DNA of 64,000 nucleotides from Amycolatopsis sp. cg9. GTDB lineage: Bacteria > Actinomycetota > Actinomycetes > Mycobacteriales > Pseudonocardiaceae. Shown in pieces: positions 53,160 through 61,109 of the stretch. Both the position numbers and the translations under genes were made by a program. Positions within the stretch are counted from its first letter, which is position 1. Each line of letters opens with the position of its first letter. The notes below the pieces were generated by a model. That model saw nothing but the letters and a program-made list of their open reading frames with translations, was not told the DNA's origin and searched no databases. The stretch is taken from the NCBI RefSeq assembly GCF_041346945.1, contig NZ_CP166850.1:4154001-4218000 (forward strand), given 5' to 3'.

Positions 53160-54161
53160 ATGAGCACGGACGAATACGGCCTCGGCCGACTGGAACGGCT
53201 GGCGAACCCTCGCGACGTCTGGAAGCACGAGGCCGCGAACTTCACGCCCTGGCTGGCCGAAAACATCGACGTACTCAGCGATGCCATCGGTTTGCCGCTC
53301 TCGGTGGTCGGGCAGGAGGTGCTCGTCGGCGATTTCCGCGTCGACATCCACGCGACCGATCCGGACGGCCGGAACGTCATCATCGAGAACCAGCTCGAGT
53401 CCAGCGACCACTCGCACCTCGGCCAGTTGCTCGTCTACGCCAGCGGTCTCGAAGCGGCCACCGCCATCTGGATCACGACGCGGCTGCGGGAGGAGCACCG
53501 GAGCGCGCTGGTCTGGCTCAACGAACGCACCGACGCCGACGTCCGCGCCTTCGGGATCGAGGTCGGCGTCGTCCACATCGGCACGTCCGTGCGCGCGCCG
53601 GTTCTCGACGTCGTCGTCAAACCCAATGACTGGGCGAAGGCGGCGAAAGAGACGTCCAAGGCGGTGGTTTCGCCGAAGAACCAGCAGCGCATGGCGTTCT
53701 TCGAAGACGTCTTCGACCTGATGGCCGTGAGCTATCCGGCGATCCGTGCACCGAAGACGCAAACGGCCAGTTGGTGCAGCTTCGCGTCGGGTCCCTTCGG
53801 CTACTACAGCCTCACCTTCACCAAACAGGGCTACCGGGTCGAGATCTACCTCGACACCGGGAGCAAGGAATCGAACAAGCAGGTTTTCGACGAGCTCCAC
53901 GGCGAACGCCAGGTGCTGCAGCAGGCATTGGGTTTCGAATTGGACTGGGACCGGCTCGACAGCAACCGCAGCAGCCGCATCGCGACCTACCTGGACGGCT
54001 TCGACCTCGAAACCGCGGACGAGGCCGCCAGGCGGCAGGCGGTCAAGTGGAGCGTCGACCGGGCGACGGCGCTCCACCAGCAGTTCGACGGTCGGTTGCG
54101 TGAGCTGGCCAAGGTGGCGAAGGAACAGAGCACGAGCCAGGCCGACGGTGGCAGCCGATGA
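53160..54161 (+). CDS. DUF4268 protein with nuclease-like N-terminus
   Basis: 333 residues. Residues 45-110 have VGDFRVDIHATDPDGRNVIIENQLESSDHSHLGQLLVYASGLEA, an Asp-(E)-x-Q layout of the PD-(D/E)XK fold with ENQ instead of ELK. The C-terminal DUF4268 domain (about 190-330) includes FGYYSLTFTKQGYRVEIYLDTG. ATG 53160; a longer frame from 53115 lacks support. The next gene overlaps by four bases. Function unknown; such proteins occur in accessory and defence regions. Confidence 0.75.
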   Translation: MSTDEYGLGRLERLANPRDVWKHEAANFTPWLAENIDVLSDAIGLPLSVVGQEVLVGDFRVDIHATDPDGRNVIIENQLESSDHSHLGQLLVYASGLEAATAIWITTRLREEHRSALVWLNERTDADVRAFGIEVGVVHIGTSVRAPVLDVVVKPNDWAKAAKETSKAVVSPKNQQRMAFFEDVFDLMAVSYPAIRAPKTQTASWCSFASGPFGYYSLTFTKQGYRVEIYLDTGSKESNKQVFDELHGERQVLQQALGFELDWDRLDSNRSSRIATYLDGFDLETADEAARRQAVKWSVDRATALHQQFDGRLRELAKVAKEQSTSQADGGSR

Positions 54162-54646
54162 CCCGCGGGGCGGGTGACGTGCCCTCCGGGGAGGCAACCG
54201 TGGGTGCAGTTGAGGTCGCACCCGGTTCGAGCGCTGAACAGCGGGCTGCGGAATTGCTGATGATCGAACGGGTGGCGGACGAGGTCGGAGTGGAGCTTCG
54301 ACGACAGTCGATCACGTCTGCCGGCGTCCGGGTCGAGGTCGACGGTGCTGACGACGCTCGCACGGTGCTGGTCGAAGCTTGGGCGCACCAGGGCCCGCCC
54401 AAGTCCGCGCAACGGCACAAGGTGCTGGCTGACGCGTTCAAGCTCAGCTGGATCGCATCGACGCTGCCGGCGCACCCCAGGCTGATTTTGTGCTTCTCGG
54501 ATGAAGCCGCTGCGAAGCCCTTTCTGACCGGTCGATCGTGGGTAGTCGAGGCATTGCGCGCACAGGGCATCGAGGTGTTCATCGCCGAACTCTCTCCGGA
54601 AGTCCGCGCCGGCATCGTGGCGGCGCAGCGCCGCCAGTACCGGTGA
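54158..54646 (+). CDS. Hypothetical protein coupled to DUF4268 gene
   Basis: 162 residues, no signal or membrane helix. VRVEVDGADDARTVLVEAWAHQGPPKSAQRHKVLADAFKLSWIA could be a degenerate restriction-like fold (E-x-W and K residues after two strands), but this is uncertain. Translation is coupled by an ATGA overlap at 54158-54161. I do not recognise the family. Confidence 0.65.
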   Translation: MTRGAGDVPSGEATVGAVEVAPGSSAEQRAAELLMIERVADEVGVELRRQSITSAGVRVEVDGADDARTVLVEAWAHQGPPKSAQRHKVLADAFKLSWIASTLPAHPRLILCFSDEAAAKPFLTGRSWVVEALRAQGIEVFIAELSPEVRAGIVAAQRRQYR

Positions 54647-54652
54647 AGCCTG

Positions 54653-54683
54653 GTTGTCCACAGCCCGGGGGCCTGTGGACAAC
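54653..54683. terminator. Bidirectional terminator
   Basis: GTTGTCCACAG and CTGTGGACAAC pair as a perfect 11-bp stem with a short GC-rich loop between convergent genes ending at 54646 and 54691. Confidence 0.75.
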
Positions 54684-54690
54684 CAGGGGC

Positions 54691-55080
54691 TCAAGCGTTG
54701 GTCGCGTGCCGCCGTGAGCGCAGGAGGCCGGTCACCGACACCACCGCGATGCCCAGACCCACGCCGCTGACGATCGAAGCCACCAGGCTCGCCGTCGCCG
54801 TGGCCAGGCCGAACGTGCCGCCGATGTAGACCGGGATGCAGATCGCCACCGGTCCCCACACGCGCAGGGAGAACGCGCGGTCCGAAGCCAGCCACAGCAC
54901 CAGCGCCACGGCGGCGCCCGTCGCGACCGGGATCGCCCAGACGACCAGGCTCGTCAGCGCGTCCATGCCGAGCGACCGGAGCCACTCGAAGGACGCCTGG
55001 CCCAGTCCGATGAACAGCACGACCAGCGCCACGCGGACGCCGGTGGCCCCGTGGCCCCGTCGGTGTGCGGTGCTCGTCAT
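54691..55080 (-). CDS. Small four-helix membrane protein
   Basis: 129 residues with a basic N-terminus (MTSTAHRRGHGATG) and four hydrophobic helices (VALVVLFIGLGQASFEWL; LVVWAIPVATGAAVALVLWL; VAICIPVYIGGTFGLATA; VSGVGLGIAVVSVTGLL). No motif was recognised. Confidence 0.65.
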   Translation of the reverse strand: MTSTAHRRGHGATGVRVALVVLFIGLGQASFEWLRSLGMDALTSLVVWAIPVATGAAVALVLWLASDRAFSLRVWGPVAICIPVYIGGTFGLATATASLVASIVSGVGLGIAVVSVTGLLRSRRHATNA

Positions 55081-55395
55081 CTCTTCCCTCCCGGATCGGC
55101 CGTCATCGATACCACGTTCGGGTGACGGCCGCGGTTGCCCGCGTTACGGGATTTCTCCGAAGGGGCTTTTCTTCCCGGATGCCGGGACGAACAACGCGGT
55201 CCTCGCGTCCGGCCCGCTGAGCCCGCATGCTCTTGCGGCACCACGCTCCACCTGGTCGAACGGTCCCCGTTAGGGGCATGCGCCGCCGATGTCAAGGAAT
55301 CTCACGAGAATTCCCGGGATGCGGATGGCTATGCGCCCTAGTGGGTGACCGTGCGAACCTCGCCCCGAACACCGATCCCGAAAGGCGACGCTGAC
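55081..55395. other. Upstream region of sulfonate-type ABC importer operon
   Basis: 315 bases without a gene. GGAAT-N9-ATTCC (55296-55314) is the only inverted repeat seen and is weak. No convincing riboswitch or promoter was identified. Confidence 0.5.
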
Positions 55396-56454
55396 GTGCG
55401 CACCCACCACAGAACCCGCTTCCTGGCCTCGGCGCTGGCCGCCCTGACCGCCGTGGGCGTGCTCGCCGGCTGCTCACGCGCGGACAGCAGCGCCGCGCCG
55501 GCCGCCAACCAGGGTGCCGCCGGGGAGGTCCGCGTCGGGTTCTTCCCGAACGTCACCCACGCGCCCGCGCTGATCGGCGCCAAAAAGGACTTCTTCAAGA
55601 ACGAGCTCGGCTCGACCAAGCTCACCACCCAGACGTTCAACGCCGGCCCCGAAGAGGTCAACGCACTGCTCGGCGGCTCCCTCGACGTCGCTTTCATCGG
55701 TTCCGGCCCGGCGATCAACGCCTTCACCAAGTCCAAGGGCGCCATCCAGCTGATCTCCGGTGCCGTCTCGGGCGGCGCGCAGCTGGTCGTCAAGCCGGAC
55801 ATCACCAGCGTCGAGCAGCTCAAGGGCAAGAACATCGCGACGCCGCAGCTGGCCAACACCCAGGACGTCGCGCTCAAGAAGTTCCTGGCCGACAAGAAGC
55901 TGACCGACCAGGTCAAGATCACCAACCTCGACAACCCGAAGACGCTGGACGCCTTCAAGAAGGGCGAGGTCGACGGTGGCTGGCTGCCCGAGCCGTGGGC
56001 GTCCCGGCTGGTCCTCGACGCCGGCGCGAAGGTGCTCGTCGACGAGAAGACGCTGTGGCCCGGCGGCCGCTTCCCGAGCACCGTCGTCATCGTGCGCAGC
56101 GAGTTCCTGCAGCAGCACCCGGACACCGTCCGCGCGCTGCTCAAGGGCGAGCTGGCCGCGATCGACTGGGCGAAGGCCAACCCGGCGGAGGCGAAGACCG
56201 TGGTCAACGGCGCCCTCAAGGAGCTGGCCGGCAGTACCCTGAGCGCAGCGGTCCTGGACCGCGCGTTCTCCGGCATCGAGCTGACCACCGACCCCGTCGC
56301 CGCCGAATTCCCGCAGCTCGCGCAGGACTCGGTGACGGCAGGCGTGGTGAAGTCGGCGGTGGCGCTCAAGGGCTTTGCCGACTTCGGCCCGCTCAACGAG
56401 GTGCTGAAGGCCAAGAACCTGCCCGCCGTCGATGCTCCCGAACTGACCAAGTGA
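55396..56454 (+). CDS. Aliphatic-sulfonate/nitrate-type ABC importer binding lipoprotein
   Basis: 352 residues from GTG 55396. Lipobox VLAGCS, then a type 2 binding-protein fold of the SsuA/TauA/NMT1 group: VRVGFFPNVTHAPALIGAKKDFFKNELG, DVAFIGSGPAINAF, GGWLPEPWASRLV. Likely binds sulfonates or a related oxyanion. The frame is open to 55345, but the signal peptide fits the 55396 start. First gene of a three-gene importer. Confidence 0.87.
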   Translation: MRTHHRTRFLASALAALTAVGVLAGCSRADSSAAPAANQGAAGEVRVGFFPNVTHAPALIGAKKDFFKNELGSTKLTTQTFNAGPEEVNALLGGSLDVAFIGSGPAINAFTKSKGAIQLISGAVSGGAQLVVKPDITSVEQLKGKNIATPQLANTQDVALKKFLADKKLTDQVKITNLDNPKTLDAFKKGEVDGGWLPEPWASRLVLDAGAKVLVDEKTLWPGGRFPSTVVIVRSEFLQQHPDTVRALLKGELAAIDWAKANPAEAKTVVNGALKELAGSTLSAAVLDRAFSGIELTTDPVAAEFPQLAQDSVTAGVVKSAVALKGFADFGPLNEVLKAKNLPAVDAPELTK

Positions 56455-56473
56455 TCCGGAGAGGCAGCCAGCG

Positions 56474-57265
56474 ATGACCACGACCCTCCCGAGTGGCCGG
56501 GCCCGGTTCACCGGCACGACCGCGGTGCGTCTCGACGGCGTGCGCAAGACGTTCGGCCCGACCGGCCGCGCGGTGGTCGCGCTCGACGGCGTCGACCTGA
56601 CGGTCGCGCCCGGCGAGTTCGTCTGCCTGCTGGGCGCGTCCGGCTGCGGCAAGAGCACGCTGCTGAACCTCGTCGCGGGGCTGGACGCGCCGTCGGCCGG
56701 GGAGATCACGCTGAACACGTCGCGGCCCGCGGTCATGTTCCAGGAGGCCGCGCTGATGCCGTGGCTGACCGCGTCCCGCAACGTGGAGCTGCCGCTTCGG
56801 CTGGCCGGGTTCGGCCGGGCCGAGCGCCGCGAAAAGGCCGCCGAGCTGCTGGAGCTCGTCCGGCTGACCGACGCGGCGAACAAGCGCCCGCACGAGCTGT
56901 CCGGCGGCATGCGGCAGCGCGTCGCCCTGGCCCGCGCGCTGGCCGCGACCCTGCGCGTCGGCGGCGACCCGGAGCAGTCGCTGCTGCTGATGGACGAGCC
57001 GTTCGCCGCGCTCGACGCCATCACCCGCGACTGCCTCCAGAGCGAGCTGCTGCGCGTCTACCGCAGCACGAACACGTCGGTGCTGTTCGTGACGCACGAC
57101 GTGCGCGAGGCGGTCCGGCTCGGGCAGCGGGTCGTGCTCCTGTCGTCGCGGCCCGGCCGGGTCGTGCGCGAGTGGGCGGACGTGCCGCTGGCCGACGCCG
57201 AGGAGCTGACCGAGGAGATCACGGGCCACCTGCGCGAGGTGATCAGCACCCATGCCGCAGCTTGA
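56474..57265 (+). CDS. ABC importer ATPase (SsuB/TauB-like)
   Basis: 263 residues. Walker A GASGCGKST, Q-loop VMFQEAALMPWL, signature LSGGMRQRVALARAL, Walker B LLLMDEPFAALD and H-loop THDVREAVRLG, all canonical. Overlaps the permease start by 14 bases. Energises uptake of the ligand bound by the 55396-56454 protein. Confidence 0.92.
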   Translation: MTTTLPSGRARFTGTTAVRLDGVRKTFGPTGRAVVALDGVDLTVAPGEFVCLLGASGCGKSTLLNLVAGLDAPSAGEITLNTSRPAVMFQEAALMPWLTASRNVELPLRLAGFGRAERREKAAELLELVRLTDAANKRPHELSGGMRQRVALARALAATLRVGGDPEQSLLLMDEPFAALDAITRDCLQSELLRVYRSTNTSVLFVTHDVREAVRLGQRVVLLSSRPGRVVREWADVPLADAEELTEEITGHLREVISTHAAA

Positions 57266-58142
57266 CCGGGCCGGTGCGGAGGTCGAGGACCTCGAAGCCG
57301 TCGGATCCGGCCTCGATGCCCTCGACGCCCCGGTGGGGGAACGCCGGCCGAGCTTCTGGAAGCGCTTCGCGTGGGGCTTCCTGCCGCCCCTGGGTGCGCT
57401 CGTGGTCCTGGTCGTCGTCTGGCAGCTCCTCTGGGCGGCGGCGTTCTGGCCGGAGTCCCAGCTGCCGGCCCCGCTGGCGGTGTGGGACGAGTTCTGGAGC
57501 ATCGTCGTCGACGGCAAGGTCTTCGGCTTCGTCTGGACGTCGGTCCACCGCGCGGCCCTCGGCTTCTTCGCGGGCGTCCTGATCGGCACCCCGCTGGGCC
57601 TGGTCGTGGCGAAGGTCCGCGTGGTCCGCGCGGCGATCGGCCCGCTGCTGACGGGCCTGCAGAGCCTCCCGTCGGTAGCCTGGGTCCCGGCGGCGATCCT
57701 GTGGTTCGGCATCAACGACGCGGCGATTTACTTCGTGGTGCTGCTCGGCTCGGTCCCGTCCATCGCGAACGGCCTGGTGTCCGGCATCGACCAGATCCCG
57801 CCGATCCTGCCGCGGGTGGGCCAGGTGATGGGTGCGAACCGCCTGTCGTCGGCCCGCCACATCCTGCTGCCGGCCGCGTTGCCGGGGTTCCTGGCGGGGT
57901 TGAAGCAGGGCTGGGCGTTCTCGTGGCGCTCGTTGATGGCGGCGGAGCTGATCGCGCTGTCCCCGCAGCTGGGGATCGGGCTGGGGGCGTACCTGAACCA
58001 GGGATCTTCGTTCAACAGCATGGAGACGGTGATCGCGGCGATCTTCCTGATCCTGCTGGTGGGGATCGGGATCGAACTGCTGGTGTTCCGCCCGCTGGAA
58101 CGCGCGGTGCTCCGGGCGCGGGGGCTCACGGCGTCGCTGTAG
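57252..58142 (+). CDS. ABC importer permease (SsuC-like)
   Basis: 296 residues; a 40-residue hydrophilic N-terminus precedes about six membrane helices. The BPD coupling motif is in AELIALSPQLGIGLGAYL (EAA-type loop), and LQSLPSVAWVPAAILWFG is the conserved SsuC helix. ATG 57252 overlaps the ATPase gene. Completes the importer with the two preceding genes. Confidence 0.9.
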   Translation: MPQLDRAGAEVEDLEAVGSGLDALDAPVGERRPSFWKRFAWGFLPPLGALVVLVVVWQLLWAAAFWPESQLPAPLAVWDEFWSIVVDGKVFGFVWTSVHRAALGFFAGVLIGTPLGLVVAKVRVVRAAIGPLLTGLQSLPSVAWVPAAILWFGINDAAIYFVVLLGSVPSIANGLVSGIDQIPPILPRVGQVMGANRLSSARHILLPAALPGFLAGLKQGWAFSWRSLMAAELIALSPQLGIGLGAYLNQGSSFNSMETVIAAIFLILLVGIGIELLVFRPLERAVLRARGLTASL

Positions 58143-58188
58143 TGACGCAGGTCGCGGAACGCGGCCGTCCGGGTGTTCGTTGTCGTTA

Positions 58189-58219
58189 CCTACGGCGCCG
58201 TAAGTTACGGTTCCGTAGG
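58189..58219 (+). promoter_or_regulatory. Tandem TetR-type palindromes before desaturase gene
   Basis: TACGGCGCCGTA (58191-58202, perfect) and TACGG-TT-CCGTA (58206-58217) are spaced 15 bp apart inside a larger 31-bp inverted repeat centred on G58204. This is the layout of tandem TetR-family operators; it lies 32 bases before ATG 58251. Confidence 0.65.
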
Positions 58220-58250
58220 TCACGCCCCCGATCCCCGGAAGGACGCGCGC

Positions 58251-59192
58251 ATGACCGTTCCCCAGAGCACCGCACTCATGTACGAGCTCGAGGGGACGGT
58301 CGAGGAGAACCTCAACCGCCACCTCGCCGCCGCGCAGGAATGGATGCCGCACGAGTACGTGCCGTGGAGCGAGGGGCGGAACTTCGCCGACCTGGGCGGG
58401 GAGGCGTGGGATCCGGAGCAGTCGCGGGTCACGCCCATCGCCCGGACCGCGCTCGAGGTCAACCTGCTCACCGAGGACAACCTGCCCAGCTACCACCGCG
58501 AGATCGAGCGCGCCTTCGGCCGCGACGGCGCCTGGGGCACCTGGGTGCACCGCTGGACGGCCGAGGAGGGCCGGCACGGTATCTGCATCCGGGACTACCT
58601 GCTCGTCACGCGCGCGGTCGACCCGGTCGAGCTCGAGCGGATGCGCATGGAGACCATGCAGGCCGGCTACGAGACCGGCGACAAGCCGCTGCTGCGGGTC
58701 TGCGCCTACGTCTCGTTCCAGGAGCTCGCGACGCGCCTCTCGCACCGCAACACCGGCCGCTACACGCAGGACCCGCTGGCCGAGAAGCTGCTCGCCCGCG
58801 TCTCCACCGACGAGAACCTGCACATGGTCTTCTACCGGAACCTGGTGAAAGCGGCGTTCGAGATCTCGCCGGACGCGATGATGCGGGCGATCACCGACGA
58901 GGTCCTCGACTTCGCGATGCCCGGCGCGGTCATCCCGAGCTTCGCCCGCAAGGCGGCGCTGATCGCCAAGGCGGGCATTTACGACCTGCGCATCCACCAC
59001 GACGACGTCGTCATGCCGCTGCTGCGGTACTGGAAGGTGTTCGACCGGGAGGGGTTCGGCGAGGTCGGCGAAACCGCGCGCGAAGAGCTGGCCACGTTCA
59101 TCAAGACCCTCGACACGCAGGCCGCCCGCTTCGAGGAGCGCCGCGACGCCGCGGCCGCCCGGGCCGCCGCCCGGGGCCTCCCCGCGTTCTGA
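58251..59192 (+). CDS. Acyl-ACP desaturase (diiron, ferritin-like)
   Basis: 313 residues. Two diiron ligand motifs TAEEGRHG and STDENLHM (ExxH type), with an upstream Glu in ENLNRHL. Matches the actinobacterial DesA1/DesA2 group of soluble acyl-ACP desaturases, which introduce a double bond into fatty acids. GGAAGGA precedes the ATG. The tandem palindrome at 58189-58219 suggests repression by a TetR-family fatty-acid regulator. A Ala/Arg-rich tail ends the protein. Confidence 0.9.
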   Translation: MTVPQSTALMYELEGTVEENLNRHLAAAQEWMPHEYVPWSEGRNFADLGGEAWDPEQSRVTPIARTALEVNLLTEDNLPSYHREIERAFGRDGAWGTWVHRWTAEEGRHGICIRDYLLVTRAVDPVELERMRMETMQAGYETGDKPLLRVCAYVSFQELATRLSHRNTGRYTQDPLAEKLLARVSTDENLHMVFYRNLVKAAFEISPDAMMRAITDEVLDFAMPGAVIPSFARKAALIAKAGIYDLRIHHDDVVMPLLRYWKVFDREGFGEVGETAREELATFIKTLDTQAARFEERRDAAAARAAARGLPAF

Positions 59193-59203
59193 TCGCCGAA
59201 ATG

Positions 59204-59252
59204 CGTGAAGGCCACCTGGCGGAACTTCAAGGTCCGCCAGGTGGCCTTCACG
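59204..59252. repeat. TCAAG-loop hairpin repeat, copy 3
   Basis: Perfect 20-bp arms CGTGAAGGCCACCTGGCGGA (59204-59223) and complement (59233-59252); loop ACTTCAAGG. Lies between convergent desaturase and helicase genes. Confidence 0.85.
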
Positions 59253-59270
59253 GCCTTGGCCGGGGGTGGG

Positions 59271-60875
59271 TCAGCGGCCGGTACGCCGGGCGCCCGCGCG
59301 GGTGCCCGACGAGAACGCCGCCGCGCCGCCCGAACGGTTGCCCGTCGCCGGGGCGCCCGAGCGGCGGGAGCCGCCGCCGGACGCGGCCGCGGTACCCGAA
59401 CGCCGGGAGCCGCCCGAAGCCGGAGCGCCGGATCGGCGGGAGCCGCCCGAAGCGGCGCCGCCGGAAGCCGGAGCACCCGATCGCCGGGAGCCGCCCGAAG
59501 CAGGGGCGTCCGACCGGCGCGAGCCACCCGAAGCCGTGCCGCCCGAGCGGCGGGAGCCGCCGGAGCGGGGCTGGTCGTCACGCCGCGTCCGGGCCTGCTG
59601 GCCCCCGCGGTTCTCCTTCGGGGCCGAGCCCCGGCGGCCGCGGCCGCCACCCGGCGCCGCGCCGGAGGCCGTGACCTTCTTCGGCCGGTCGTCCACCGCG
59701 GGCGCCTTCGAGAACGTCCGCTCGCCCGGCGCCAGCTCCGCCAGCAGCGGGTGACCCGGTCCGAGCTGGGTGGTCGTCGGCTTGATGCCCGCCTTGCGGG
59801 TGAGGTCGCGCACGTCGCGGACCTGGGCGTCCGTCATCAGCGTCACCACGGTGCCCGACGCGCCGGCCCGTGCCGTGCGGCCCGAGCGGTGCAGGTAGGC
59901 CTTGTGCTCGACCGGCGGGTCCGCGTGGATGACCAGCCGGACGTCGTCGACGTGAATGCCGCGGGCCGCGATGTCGGTCGCGACCAGCGTCTTCGCCGTG
60001 CCGGAGGAGAACGCCTCGAGGTTGCGCGTCCGCGCGTTCTGGCCCAGGTTGCCGTGCAGCTCGACGGCCGGCACGCCCGAGGCCACGAGCTTGCGCGTCA
60101 GCGCCTTCGCGCGGCTCTTGGTCCGCGTGAACACCAGCGTGCGGCCGGGCGCCGCGGTCAGGTCGACCAGCACCGGCAGCCGGTGGGTCTCCTCCAGGTG
60201 CAGGACGTGGTGCTCCATCGTCGTCACCGGCGACTGCGCCGAGTCGACGCTGTGCAGCACCGGGTCGTCCATGAAGCGCTTGACCAGCACGTCGACGCCG
60301 TTGTCCAGCGTCGCCGAGAACAGCAGCCGCTGGCCGCGCTCGGGCGTCGCGTCCATGATCCGCCGGACCTCGGGCAGGAAGCCCAGGTCGGCCATGTGGT
60401 CGGCCTCGTCCAGCACGGTGATCTCGACGGCGTCGAGCTTCACGTGCCCGGAGCGCATGTGGTCGGCGAGCCGGCCGGGGCAGGCGACGACGATGTCGAC
60501 GCCGTCACGCAGCTTCGTGATCTGCGGGTTCGCGCTGACGCCGCCGAAGATCGTCGTGGCCTTGAGGCCCAGCGGCTTGGCCAGCGGGACGATCGACGCC
60601 TCGATCTGCGTCGCGAGCTCGCGGGTCGGCGCCAGGATCAGCGCGCGGGGACGGCCGGGCTTGCGCCGCGTCGGGCCCGCGGCGAGGCGGGTCAGCACGG
60701 GCAGCACGAAGCCGTACGTCTTGCCGGAGCCGGTGCGGCCGCGGCCGAGGACGTCCCGGCCGGCGAGGGTGTGCGGCAGGGTCGCCGCCTGGATGGGGAA
60801 GGGCTCGGTGACGCCCTGGGAGGCCAGCGCCGCCACCAGCGGGGTGGGCAGGCCGAGTTCGGCGAAAGTACTCAT
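59271..60875 (-). CDS. DEAD-box RNA helicase with Ser-Gly-Arg repeat tail
   Basis: 534 residues from ATG 60875. Motifs: GRTGSGKTYGF (I), PTRELA (Ia), VLDEADHM (II, DEAD), FSATLD (III), ATDIAARGIHV (V), HRSGRTARAG (VI). Residues about 440-534 are low-complexity with six GGSRRSG-type repeats, a likely RNA-binding tail. Probably unwinds structured RNA, e.g. in ribosome assembly or cold response. A longer frame upstream is not supported. Confidence 0.92.
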   Translation of the reverse strand: MSTFAELGLPTPLVAALASQGVTEPFPIQAATLPHTLAGRDVLGRGRTGSGKTYGFVLPVLTRLAAGPTRRKPGRPRALILAPTRELATQIEASIVPLAKPLGLKATTIFGGVSANPQITKLRDGVDIVVACPGRLADHMRSGHVKLDAVEITVLDEADHMADLGFLPEVRRIMDATPERGQRLLFSATLDNGVDVLVKRFMDDPVLHSVDSAQSPVTTMEHHVLHLEETHRLPVLVDLTAAPGRTLVFTRTKSRAKALTRKLVASGVPAVELHGNLGQNARTRNLEAFSSGTAKTLVATDIAARGIHVDDVRLVIHADPPVEHKAYLHRSGRTARAGASGTVVTLMTDAQVRDVRDLTRKAGIKPTTTQLGPGHPLLAELAPGERTFSKAPAVDDRPKKVTASGAAPGGGRGRRGSAPKENRGGQQARTRRDDQPRSGGSRRSGGTASGGSRRSDAPASGGSRRSGAPASGGAASGGSRRSGAPASGGSRRSGTAAASGGGSRRSGAPATGNRSGGAAAFSSGTRAGARRTGR

Positions 60876-61109
60876 AAGTCGTGCGGGCACGCGTGTGCCC
60901 TGGTCTCCGTAACCTGAGAAGGGTTGTCCTGCCCGGCGCAGACCGGTCAACGGCCGCGGCGCGTGGTAGTCGACAACAGCAGCGGGCCGAGGCAGAACTG
61001 AGCGGCCCGCATGATCAGTATAGCGGGGAAGGGTGACGTACCCCCAGTGAGATTGCCCGCACTCGCGCGGCCTTGCTAAGTTACCGGTCGGTAATCGAGG
61101 AGGACCACC
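60876..61109. other. Divergent region between helicase and acyl-CoA dehydrogenase
   Basis: 234 bases. Contains an inverted repeat GCGGGCCG / CGGCCCGC (60982-61010) in the helicase leader and the TetR-like palindrome at 61081-61094. Confidence 0.5.
61081..61094 (+). promoter_or_regulatory. TetR-type palindrome before acyl-CoA dehydrogenase gene
   Basis: TTACCG-GT-CGGTAA, a perfect inverted repeat ending 15 bases before ATG 61110, where a repressor would block transcription or the -10. Confidence 0.55.

Noticed and set aside
55081..55395. SAM-type riboswitch before the sulfonate importer
   Set aside because: I could not fold a conserved SAM-I or SAM-IV core; only a weak GGAAT/ATTCC repeat is present.
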